Shown here one piece after another: positions 22,691 to 33,871 of a stretch of 64,000 nt of DNA. How positions within the stretch are numbered: position 1 is the first letter of the stretch; each line of letters starts with the position of its first letter. The stretch lies in assembly GCF_001039355.2 (NCBI RefSeq), contig NW_019774402.1:688057-752056 (forward strand), written 5' to 3'. Under the pieces are notes generated by a model. It did not search any database. It was given only the letters and a program-made list of their open reading frames with translations, and was not told the origin of the DNA. Origin of the DNA: Lingula anatina (Eukaryota; Brachiopoda; Lingulata; Lingulida; Lingulidae). The position numbers and the translations under genes were made by a program.

Positions 22691-25600
22691 ATGCTGAGTA
22701 CCTTAGCAAAGGGCTCTGGTACCTGGGCCGGTGAATTGGAAGTAACAGAAAATGGCAAAAAGGTATGTCACCAAGACGTTTTCTATAACAGCGATGCATC
22801 AGATACATTACACATTACAGTATACATTATATATTGTTCACTTGCAGATGGATGTCATTTTGTCACTCCCTTTTTTTTTTTTTTTGTCATTGTTATATTA
22901 TTAAAATGTTCATAGGTTAATCTCAAATATCTTTGTGTAAAAAATATTTTCTTTTGAATTTTGATTGAATTTTTCATTTAGCAAATTCAAAATTTGGGGT
23001 TGTTTTTTTAAATTCACTTTTTGATTAAAGACTTTTAAAGATGCCAAAGATATACACATTTTATAGTTAGACAGTAACAAAACTTGAAAATCTACAGTAT
23101 ATGTGATGGGAAATGCATCTACATTCCACAGTTTTATTTAATTCACATTTTTAGATAATACCTGTTACAACAACACCTAAAAGCTTTGTTTCGGAAAATA
23201 AATAAATTTTTTGTACTTATCGTTTTTTTCCTTTTCAAACTAGATGTTCACAAGGTCATTAAATAAATCTATCATGACTTTTTTTCCATTTTAGCATAAG
23301 TTTCCAGTAGTTGCAGACCCAGACCACCCTCACAAGCATGGTGTCACAGTATCCCCAAGGAAGCATGGGTCGGGTGTCACTGCTACTGGTCCTCCCAGTC
23401 CCCCCAGTCAGGAGTCACATTCTGATGGACAGATAGCTTTACCAAAGACATACCTCACAAGAAAAGGTAGTTAGGTTAAGAAAAATTATTTTTTAACATT
23501 TGTATATGTGTATTTTCAGACTTGACTTAAAATTGTCAGCTCAGTATATATGAGTGCTTGGTTGAGACTTACAACCTGGTAAATAAGCAAAACAAGTCCA
23601 AAAGAACAAACAGGTAAAAAAATGACATAAGTTTATTTTAGAAATATTTATTTGATAAACAAATAATTTCCTATGAAATTGATATTTTAGTTGTTAGTTT
23701 TAAAGAAGGAAAAGACTGTTAAGTGGATAATAAATGATGAGATAGTTTCCTTTCCTATAGGTAATCTGAATAAGAGCGCTACTCTTTTGATAAATATTGA
23801 ATCTTCTGGCTCATTTGTAATAAGATCAAACACACTGATGATATTTCATTCAGTGGATGGACATCTTAGAGCGCATTCTCAACGAAGTAAGCCAGGCTTT
23901 ACAAAGCCGGTGACCTAAAAATGGCGGACGTACATGAAAGAAAAACCGCCTAATCTTTTGATAGTCTCTCCGCCTCCCCACACGTCGTCCCTGAGGGGTA
24001 CAGTAATTTAATCGCGTCTCCGTTCGCCATGCGGAAGCTACCTGAGAAATATTAAGTGGGCATGCTCATCAGTTAAACTCGTGGTGAAGAAAGCATGGCG
24101 GCTGAAGGCGATCGAAGGAAAAAAGCTCTTCTGTTCTATTATCTTTGAAAACAGAGACGAAAAAGGAATAATTTGGCCCGTAGAGCAGCAATGAATCGAC
24201 TATCTACGGAGATAATATCACCAGAGATATTCACGGAAATATTAATGTTCGGAGCCGAGATTTAATTACTGTACCCCGCAGGGACGACGTGTGGGGAGGC
24301 GTGTGAGAGGCGGAGAGACTATTAAAAGATTAGGCGGTTTTTCTTTCATGTACGTCCGCCATTTTTAGGTCACTGGCTTTGTAAAGCCTGGCTTACTTCG
24401 TTGAGAATGCGCTCTTATTCTACTTTTATTTCTGTGCAAGTAAGGCTGTATTCCCAGAGCTTTTAGATCGATCTATCCCCGTGGGGAGTCTCACTAGATT
24501 ACTGTCAGATTATCCGGCTTTAATGTCCATCCTGCCTACTACAAGCTGTAAGGGGGTAATTAACATTCGTGTCCGCTCAGCTGACAGCTATTTAGCGTGA
24601 ACCCCCAGGGAGTTAGGTCGATCTGAAGTAGATTGATCTAATCTCTTGAAATGGGGTCTTAGAGTTGTCAGGTAAAAAATTCTCACGAAAAAAATTCTCA
24701 TGAAAAGTGCGGGTACATGGTACATACAACATAGTACATACAAGTCCTTTTTTATTGAACCAAATAGATAACTTGAAAAGCACTTTGTGAGAGCTAATGT
24801 CTCCAATTTCTCAAGGTAAATATTTAAACTACCTGACTGTAAGACTGATAAATGAGATGGCATTACTGAGCCTCTTTTGTAGAGATCTGATGACATTTGC
24901 TTAAAGAAGTAGTTAAGATGTCTCTAAGGAGACAGTACAGAAATAGCAATTTCATTGCCACTATACAAAGTAATAGTGGATTGCATTATGAGACACCTAT
25001 TCATTCTGTAAAACTAAATTAGTTTAAAGCAAAATACCCTTGCTGTCTTTTTTCCCTCAGTTATGTTAAAAAAAATTTTTTTTTAATTTTTAGAATTTAG
25101 AATTTTAAAAAAATTCACCCCCTGGAAGTTAATCTGTTTGCAGTATTTAATAATAAGAATAATGTGTTTTTGAAACTAGAATCTCAGCAGAGATTTCTCT
25201 CTCTCTCTTTGTTTTTTGAATAATCAGTATCTGATGGCAAAGTTTGGTCTGTGGATTACAGTATATTTGCTCTGCCATGATTGCCAAACTGATAAAATGT
25301 CCACCTAATCTCAGACGTAAATACCAACAGCAAACATCAAATGATCCAGTGATTACCAATGACTAAAACTCTAGAATGAAAAACAGTTAAATATGAGTTT
25401 ATATTTAGTGAAAGTAAATATATCAACATAATTATCACTTCATCACCATTTCCACACAGTTAGTTACCCCTCAAATGAACAGAAATAGAATTAGAAACTC
25501 ATTGTACTTTGCCTTGAATTATAACTATGAACAAAAGAATGTAAGTAAAAATTGTATGCAATTGTTATATAATGAAGTGACAGCTTAAATATAATTTGTC

Positions 25601-25809
25601 TCTTTGTTTAACTCAAAACATGGATTTATGCTTGATAATTGTTTTGTTTATCAGGTGCTTTATTCCTCTTCACTGTCCCTAATGGAGTTACTCTTGGCAA
25701 CCCAAGGCTGGGACAAGATGGCAGAAATACTGTCAAGGGTTGGGAGCCTGGTGCAAAAATTCGAACCTTGGAGAGATTTGCTAAATCGGTGCTGCAGTAT
25801 GGAGATGAT
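22691..25809 (+). CDS. KIAA2012-like gene, exons 1-3, allelic copy A
   Basis: Exons 22691-22762, 23295-23466 and 25655-25809 encode the first 133 residues of the coiled-coil gene and are repeated at 30052-32582. Splice sites and phases are intact in both copies. Copy A differs in exon 2 at two codons (PSQESH here, PRQELH in copy B) and has a synonymous change in exon 3. The intron after exon 2 contains two transposon insertions absent from copy B. Exon 4 exists only once, after copy B. If the duplication is an assembly artefact, this is the other allele, not a truncated gene. Confidence 0.8.
23869..24414. mobile_element. PIF/Harbinger-type MITE, present in copy A only
   Basis: A 546-bp element with long terminal inverted repeats of about 150 bases, near-perfect from GAGCGCATTCTCAACGAAGT inward apart from an 11-bp indel and a few substitutions. 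It is flanked by a 3-bp TTA duplication (23866-23868 and 24415-24417). Copy B has one TTA at the matching site (31402-31404) and no element, giving a clean empty site. TTA/TAA duplications are the hallmark of PIF/Harbinger. The interior has an ATG at 24095 reading MAAEGDRRKKALLFYYL then a stop; with the basic codons after it, this resembles the start of Harbinger transposases, so it may be a deletion derivative. Confidence 0.85.
24443..24659. mobile_element. TA-flanked short inverted-repeat element, present in copy A only
   Basis: A ~217-bp insertion flanked by TA (24441-24442, 24660-24661) and absent from copy B, where GTGCAAGTTAGAG is continuous. The ends are imperfect inverted repeats of 50-60 bases: the outer TAAG and the AGATCGATCT / AGGTCGATCT blocks pair across the element. 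A TA target suggests a Tc1/mariner-type MITE. It lies only 26 bases from the Harbinger MITE. No coding capacity. Confidence 0.65.
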
Positions 25810-27031
25810 GTGAGTTACTTATGTGATAGTGTTTTTAAATCAATTTTCTTTATTATCCTATTTAATAAGTATAATATAATTATGTACTATATTTACTTTT
25901 CTTTGTTAGATGCATTTCTACTGTTTTGATTCTTTGGATATTTATTTCTTATTTACCTCTTAAGATTGGTAGTTTTGTAAGTAAATGATGTTGGCTTCAC
26001 ATAGAACCCAGTATACTGGACCCTTGGTTTTCACATTATTTAATTTGTCAGGTTTTGAAATCACAAAAGGTAGTTGAGATGATTGAGATGAGAATTGAAT
26101 TGGCAGAATTTGGACTTAATTAAATGATTTGGAGTGGCTGTGACATATAAACCAAATAAGCTTTGAGTGTTTATCAATTGGCTGTACATTATTCAGGGAC
26201 ATGTTCCAGACATGATTACCTTACATTCTTAGTTCCTACCACCAAATAGGTTAGTAATAAATTCACTTTAATCAAGAGATTAGAATGCCAGACACTGCCT
26301 TCTTTAACATTCATATTGACAAAATTTTAGCGTTAGTTCCACATATTAAGTCAGCCTTTCTTCATGAATTCAAACAGGCTCTTTAAAAATGTATCTACGT
26401 GAGATATTGAAAAGCTTAGGGAAAGAGTTGAAATCATTGAATCAGAAGGGTGCATTTGAGTGTCTGCACTGGAGACATGAGACTTCACCTTTTGTCTCAT
26501 TTTGATGGATGATTTAATACTAAGGTATCTGCGTTTGTATTACCAACCTTAACAGTTTTTCTCACCATGGCAACACAACAACAATCTTTGCTCTCTGGGC
26601 TAATATTTTCACTACCATTCTCTATGTATCTTTCATGACTCAGATGTGTATTGTTCTGCTACCTGTATGTTCATGTACTAAATCTAACAGCATTCCACAC
26701 ATGGTGGTTTAAATCTCACAAAGAAAAGGTTTATCACACAAGAAAAACATAATAATAACCCCACAGGTGTAATAAACTGTAATATGTTGGTTGTATTTGC
26801 TTTAAGAATGATTAATATTTATGCTGTATTCAATTTAACAAAATATTTTTCTTGAAGTATTTTGATTTGACCTATGATGAATTACCTGGTTTATTTAGAC
26901 CAAAGAACAATACAGAAATATGTGAGTCTTTTTAAAACTGACAATAGGGTCTGTTTAATAATCATGAATATGTGCGTGTGTGTGTGCATGTGTTTGTGTG
27001 CATGTGTGCGTGGGTATGTGTGTGTGTGAGT

Positions 27032-27032
<1 letters not shown>

Positions 27033-27064
<32 letters not shown>
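27033..27064 (+). repeat. (AG)n microsatellite, copy A length
   Basis: About 32 bases of AG preceded by a TG-rich tract (26,970-27,030). The equivalent run in copy B (33823-33868) is about 46 bases, as expected for alleles. Confidence 0.95.
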
Positions 27065-27066
<2 letters not shown>

Positions 27067-27226
27067 TACTGGAAAATAATTTGAATCAACCCAACAAAAG
27101 TATGGTTACATTATCTCTGTAAGAATTTTAAGCAACATCAATACCATAATACTGAACTAGAGACAAAATAGTTTATTTGGCTGTAACCAGGCTTAGATCT
27201 AAGATGACAGTCACCAGGTGACACTG

Positions 27227-27227
27227 N
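27227..27227. other. Single-N assembly join
   Basis: One N sits exactly between the end of copy A and the restart of copy B. Together with the repeat structure it marks a contig join whose overlap was not collapsed. Confidence 0.9.
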
Positions 27228-27556
27228 TTGGTATTGATACTTTACAAAACCACGTGCTTGGATTTCTGAAAAAATGCATCGTCTATTTTTTTTCCAGTTT
27301 TCAAGTATAATTTGAAAGTAACCAGGAAGACCAATCTCCACAGCAAATCAATAACAACACCAACTTACTAGAATAAGATTTCTTTTATACATTTTCAAGA
27401 AATCACTTTAAAGCTTTTTTTAATATAAAACAAATTTTTCTTGTACATTTGCAACAGTCTTTTAGTCTCTTTAAAATATTTGTTTTTAAAGTAGTTCATG
27501 ATATACATTTCCATGCAGGCCATATTGCCACTCTCCCCCCCAGCTAAGCTGGTTAC

Positions 27557-27623
27557 TCAGGTAGATCCTCCTTTATTTGGAATGGTAGGTTTCTTGCCTC
27601 CCTCTTTGTTGGCAGCTTTTTTC
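27557..27623 (-). other. TMEM258 3' exon with lysine-rich reading frame (copy B)
   Basis: Same acceptor, same 21-codon frame and same stop as at 20188-20254. The coding-like stretch is unchanged between copies. Confidence 0.4.
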
Positions 27624-28111
27624 CTGAAAGAAAGATAAATTAAGTGAATATAAATGCTAAGCACTAGCAACATAAGTATGAGCACTTATGCTACATTATA
27701 TCTACATTTTTGCACCACCTACTCATTAATCTTTAGACAGGAACAAGGAACTGGAACAGCCAAACTAAAAGGCTACTGGAAACTGTGCCAGAAACTTGCC
27801 TTCCGTTTCCATAGAAGACTACAGAAAAATATGTGCTGGAGTCTTAACTGCACCCTTATAAATGTCAAGTGCACTTCTTGTAAGGTTTAAGTTGTATATT
27901 TAATGTAAAAAAGTTTCTCTGGAGCTTCTTACTTAATCACGGTCAAGACAACACTCTGCTGACTTTGCAATAAAGCTCATTAACTGCTTAAAGGTTGCTA
28001 GTATTGAGAAATAATTGGATTAATGATGGATATGAAATTGAGTACCAGCACATAAAGTAGTTCTCTTTTTTCATTACATACATAACTTCACATACCTGCA
28101 ATTGATGCCTG

Positions 28112-29429
28112 CTATACATATATCCCAACCCACAGTAGGAGAAATAAAATACCAAATCCCATGAAAATGGATGCAACTAATGAAACTAGGATTTCCTTAT
28201 ATAAATCTCTGGTGTATTTTGTTGAAGTAGCTTCATATCTGTGGCACAGTTAAGGGCAAATCTATACAAAAAGTTTTTAAGCATACAAAAAAGTTCACAT
28301 ACTCAGTGGGTTTCCAGTTTCATGTTTAATGTTACAAATGTCTAATTATAGCACAATATTTATCTGAAACTTAGTAAACTAAAACAAATAAAAAATAATT
28401 ATAATCATAAACTTATACCTGAAATGAGCAATATAAAATTTGGTGAAAAGCACCAGCTTTGCAGAATAGGTATTGTCTCTGAAAAGGATACACAAAAAAC
28501 CATGCCATGAAGAAAAGTCCTATTCCTAGCAGCACCACAGTAAGGTGTGGGAAGGTGGCAGGATTGATGGGAGAAACATAACGGGTCATCTGTTCAACGT
28601 CCAACTGAAATAAAAAAAATTACTAATTAATTTTGTGTCAGAAAAAAACATGAAAACTACTGTCAAAAATTTGTCAAGCAGGAAGGTGAGTCTTGACATT
28701 GTGTGTTTTCACATACAATACACTCAAAAAAATATGTGCATGGATTATCTATGTATCTTGATTTTATTGGTCCTAAATGTGCCCATTTAAGATGGTCCAA
28801 GTGCTAAATACCAAATGCTTCAATTTTAGTATGCATTTAGTGAGTCTTCCAAAACCCCTCCCCCCCCCCCCCCGCCAAACACCAATGATACATACATGCT
28901 CCAATGATACAGTGATACATACATGAGGCAGTTCTGGCAAATTATTTATTTTGAGACTGCAAATATATGAATCATTATTGCTTACTTGTAAAGTTAAACT
29001 ATACACTGGAAGTTGTATTGCCTTTTGCCTATATTTGATACATGTAGTGGTACTAGTACCTGAAAACTCGACTCTGAGCAATCTTTGTCAGGCGCAACAA
29101 GAGCTTGACAATTCGAAAAAATGAAGAACAGCACTAATATGAGTTGCAGCGGCGACAAAAAATTATGCTGCAAATCATCAACTTAGTTAAACACTTATCG
29201 ATCAAGTAGCTGCCGGCTTCTTTATGTATACGTGGCACATACGTATACGAGGTTTATACTCTGTGGGAACCTACTTTTTTTACCTGATTCTAAGCCATAA
29301 AAAAGATAAATTTTGTAACAATTGTCCTTATAAAAGTGTATTTTAGATGATGCGTTTCGGTTGCTTTTCGATGCAATTAGCTATATTATGATTTAAAGGG
29401 ATTTCTCTAATTGTATCGAGACTTACCAT
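28112..29429 (-). CDS. TMEM258: TMEM258, oligosaccharyltransferase subunit (copy B)
   Basis: Second complete copy: exons 29429-29427 (ATG only), 28604-28492 and 28238-28112, again 80 residues. Compared with copy A, codon changes in the TRYVSP and FMG regions are silent, so the protein is the same. Splice donors and acceptors are intact. Two functional genes cannot be excluded from sequence alone, but the allelic reading fits better given the N and the identical gene order. Confidence 0.94.
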
Positions 29430-30051
29430 CTTGACGATTGAACAGGAAGTTATTGAAGGAAGTCGACAGTGCGCAGGTTCAACCTATTTAGGTGCAGGTC
29501 AAACGAATGAGGATTTGTTCATTATTATTGGCGGGGGTAGGAGCTCTTCTTTAGTTAATATTATACGTTTTTATCGTCTATTTGAATATTTTTTCTTTTA
29601 AAGGATAGAGGAATTCTGTAAAATTGTGTATAATTAAACAGTTTAATAGCATTGTCCTTAAATAAAAAGAAATAAAATATCGATATAAATTCAGTTCCCT
29701 TTGAATTTGGAAGAGTTTACTGAAGCAGGTATCTAGGACACGCGGTCTAAATAAATGTCGGATCGAAGGTGCCTATTGTGAGCCGAATTTGTATTGTGAT
29801 TAATCTAAATACGAAAGTTAAACACGCGTGAAAGGAAGATAAGCGGCTCAGGAAGGGGAATGTTGCTTTATAAAACAAGAAAATGATACAAATTACGAGT
29901 CACGCTGGAAGAAAATCTTACTTAAGTACGTAAGCGGAGAGTGGCGGCAGGTGCCCGGCACGGCGTTAATTGACATTAAGAGATCCGAGGAAATGAAAAG
30001 AAAAAAGTAACTGGACATTTAACAAACCTCTCGGTGCAATAATTGTGCACT
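29430..30051. promoter_or_regulatory. Divergent promoter region, TMEM258 / KIAA2012-like (copy B)
   Basis: The counterpart of 22069-22690, of the same length and with scattered SNPs. The GC-richer block nearest the plus-strand gene is kept. Confidence 0.55.
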
Positions 30052-33000
30052 ATGCTGAGTACCTTAGCAAAGGGCTCTGGTACCTGGGCCGGTGAATTGG
30101 AAGTAACAGAAAATGGCAAAAAGGTATGTCACCAAGACAAAAGTTTTCTATAACAGCAATATGCATCAGATGTATTGTTCACCTGCAGATGGATGTCATT
30201 CGTTTTCCTTGTCATTGTTATATTCTTGAGTGCATTACCATCTTTGCTAACCTTGACAAATTTGTAGTGTTTTTGCCCCCTGCCCCCGATTTTGCCGTTA
30301 ATTTCGGTGATCTTTCCGTGAGAACTTATGAGGTGTTTAGTGAGTGTTGCTAAATAAGTGGATTACAGTAATTCTTCATTTTTTAAAGATCAGTTTCACC
30401 TCGTTAATTGACTTAAACATTTTAAAAATGTTCCTAGGTTAATCTCAAATATCTTGAATATAAAAAAAAAATATTTTCATTTGAATTTTGATTACATTTT
30501 TCATTTAGCAAATTGAAATTTTGGGGTTGTTTTTTAATCCGCTTTTTGATTAAAGACTTTTAAAGATGCCAAAGATATACACATTTTGTATTTCAACAGT
30601 AACAAAAGCTATATGTGATGGGAAAATGCATTTACATTCCACAGTTTTATTTAATTCAAATTTTTAGATAATACCTGTTACAACGCGTGCGCTTCAACAA
30701 CACCAAAAAGCTTTAATTGTTTCAGAAAATAAATAATAGTTTTGTACTCATTGTTTTTTCCTTTTTAATTTAGAAGTTCACAAGGTCATTAGATAAATCT
30801 GTCATGACTTTTTCCATTTTAGCATAAGTTTCCAGTAGTTGCAGACCCAGACCACCCTCACAAGCATGGTGTCACAGTATCCCCAAGGAAGCATGGGTCG
30901 GGTGTCACTGCTACTGGTCCTCCCAGTCCCCCCAGGCAGGAGTTACATTCTGATGGACAGATAGCTTTACCAAAGACATACCTCACAAGAAAAGGTAGAT
31001 AGGTTAAGAAAAAATACTTTTTTACATCTGTATATGTGTATTTTCAGACCTGACTTAATATTGTCAGGTCAGTATACAGTATGTGCTTGGTTTAGACTTA
31101 TAACCTGGTAAATAGGTAAAACATAAAGAAGTCCAAAAGAACAAACACAGGTAAAAAACATCAGCTCATTTTAGAAATATTTATTTAATCAACAAATAAA
31201 TTCCTATGAAATTGATATTTTAGTTTTAAAGCAGGAAAAGACTGTTAAGTGGATAATAAATGATGAGATAGTTTCCTTGCCTACAGTATAGGTAATCTGA
31301 ATAAGGGTGCTAAGTACTCTTTTAATAAAATATTGAATCTTCTGGCTCATTTGTAATGAAATTAAACACACTGATAATATTTCATTCAGTTGATGGACTT
31401 CTTATTCTACTTTTAATTCTGTGCAAGTTAGAGTTGTCAGATAAAAAAAATTATCTAGAAAAAAATTCTCATGAAAAGTGCGGGCACATAGTACTTACAA
31501 CATAGTACATACAAGTCCTTTTTTATTGAACCAAATAGATAACTTGAAAAACACTTTGTGAGAGCTAATGTCTCCAATTTCTCAAGGTAAATATTTAAAC
31601 TACCTGACTGTAAGACTGATAAATGAGATGGCATTACTGAGCCTCTTTTGTAGAGATCTGATGACATTTCCTTAAAGAAGTAGTTAAGATGTCTCTAAGG
31701 AGACAGTATGGAAATAGCAATTTCTTTGCCACTATACAAAGTAATAGTGGATTGCATTATGAGACACCTATTCATTCTGTAAAACTAAATTAGTTTAAAG
31801 CAAAATACCCTTGCTGTCTTTTATGTTTCTCAGTTATGTTTAAATTTAAAAAAAAAAAAATTAGAATTTAGAATTTTAAAAAAATTCACCCCCTGGTAGT
31901 TAATCTGTTTGCAGTATTTAATAATAAGAATAATGTGTTTTTGAAACTAGAATCTCAGCAGAGATTTCTCTCTCTCTCTCTTTGTTTTTTGAATAATCAG
32001 TATCTGATGGCAAAGTTTGGTCTGTGGATTACAGTATATTTGCTCTGCCATGATTGCCAAACTGATAAAATGTCCACCTAATCTCAGACGTAAATACCAA
32101 CAGCAAACATCAAATGATCCAGTGATTACCAATGACTAAAACTCTAGAATGAAAAACAGTTAAATATGAGTTTATATTTAGTGAAAGTAAATATATCAAC
32201 ATAATTATCACTTCATCACCATTTCCACACAGTTAGTTACCCCTCAAATGAACAGAAATAGAATTAGAAACTCATTGTACTTTGCCTTGAATTATAACTA
32301 TGAACAAAAGAATGTAAGTAAAAATTGTATGCAATTGTTATATAATGAAGTGACAGCTTGAATATAATTTGTCTTTTTGTTTAACTCAAAACATGGATTT
32401 ATGCTTGATAATTGCTTTGTTTATCAGGTGCTTTATTCCTCTTCACTGTCCCTAATGGAGTTACTCTTGGCAACCCAAGGCTGGGACAAGATGGCAGAAA
32501 TACTGTCAAGGGTTGGGAGCCTGGTGCAAAAATTAGAACCTTGGAGAGATTTGCTAAATCGGTGCTGCAGTATGGAGATGATGTGAGTTACTTATGTGAT
32601 AGTGTTTTTAAATCAATTTTCTATATTATCCTATTTAATAAGTATAATATAATTATGTACTATAATTACTTTTCTTTGTTAGATGCATTTCTACTGTTTT
32701 GATTCTTTGGATATTTATTTCTTATATCAACTTAATTTCTTATATCTCTTAAGATTGGTAGTTTTGTAAGTAAATGATGTTGGCTTCACATAGAACCCAG
32801 TATACTGGATCCTTGGTTTTCACATTATTTAATTTGTCAAGGTTTTGAAATCACAAAAGGTAGTTGAGATGATTGAGATGAGAATTAAATTGGCAGAATT
32901 TGGACTTAATTAAATGATTTGGAGTGGCTGTGACATATAAACCAAATAAGCTTTGAGTGTTTATCAATTGGCTGTACATTATTCAGGGACATGTTCCAGA

Positions 33001-33821
33001 CATGATTACCTTACATTCTTAGTTCCTGCCACCAAATAGGTTAGTAATAAATTCACTTTAATCAAGAGATTAGAATGCCAGACACTGCCTTCTTTAACAT
33101 TCATATTGACAAAATTTTAGCATCAGTTCCACATATTAAGTCAGCCTTTCTTCATGAATTCAAACAGGCTCTTTAAAAATGTATCTACGTGAGATATTGA
33201 AAAGCTTAGGGAAAGAGTTGAAATCATTGAATCAGAAGGGTGCATTTGAGTGTCTGCACTGGAGACCAGAGACTTCACCTTTTGTCTCATTTTGATGGAT
33301 GATTTAATACTAAGGTGTCTGCACTTGTATTACCAACCTTAACAGTTTTTCTCACCATGGCAACACAACAACAATCTTTGCTCTCTGGGCTAATATTTTC
33401 ATTACCATTCTCTATGTATCTTTCATGACTCAGATGTGTATTGTTCTGCTACCTGTATGTTCATGTACTAAATCTAACAGCATTCCACACATGGTGGTTT
33501 AAATCTCACAAAGAAAAGGTTTATCACACAAGAAAAACATAATAATAACCCCACAGGTGTAATAAACTGTAATATGTTGGTTGTATTTGCTTTAAGAATG
33601 ATTAATATTTATGCTGTATTCAATTTAACAAAATATTTTTCTTGAAGTATTTTGATTTGACCTATGATGAATTACCTGGTTTATTTAGACCAAAGAACAA
33701 TACAGAAATATGTGAGTCTTTTTAAAACTGACAAAAGGGTCTGTTTAATAATCATGAATATGTGGGTGTGTGTGTGCATGTGTTTGTGTGCATGTGTGCG
33801 TGGGTATGTGTGTGTGTGAGT

Positions 33822-33871
<50 letters not shown>

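Larger units (their letters stand above)
19859..27226 (+). repeat. Duplicated segment, copy A
   Basis: This 7.37 kb stretch is near-identical in order and sequence to 27228-34030. It holds a whole TMEM258 gene, the divergent promoter, and exons 1-3 of the KIAA2012-like gene. It runs without a break from unique left-flank sequence and ends at the N at 27227. The two copies differ by scattered SNPs, microsatellite lengths and three large indels. I read it as one allele of a falsely duplicated locus rather than a true tandem duplication. Confidence 0.95.
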
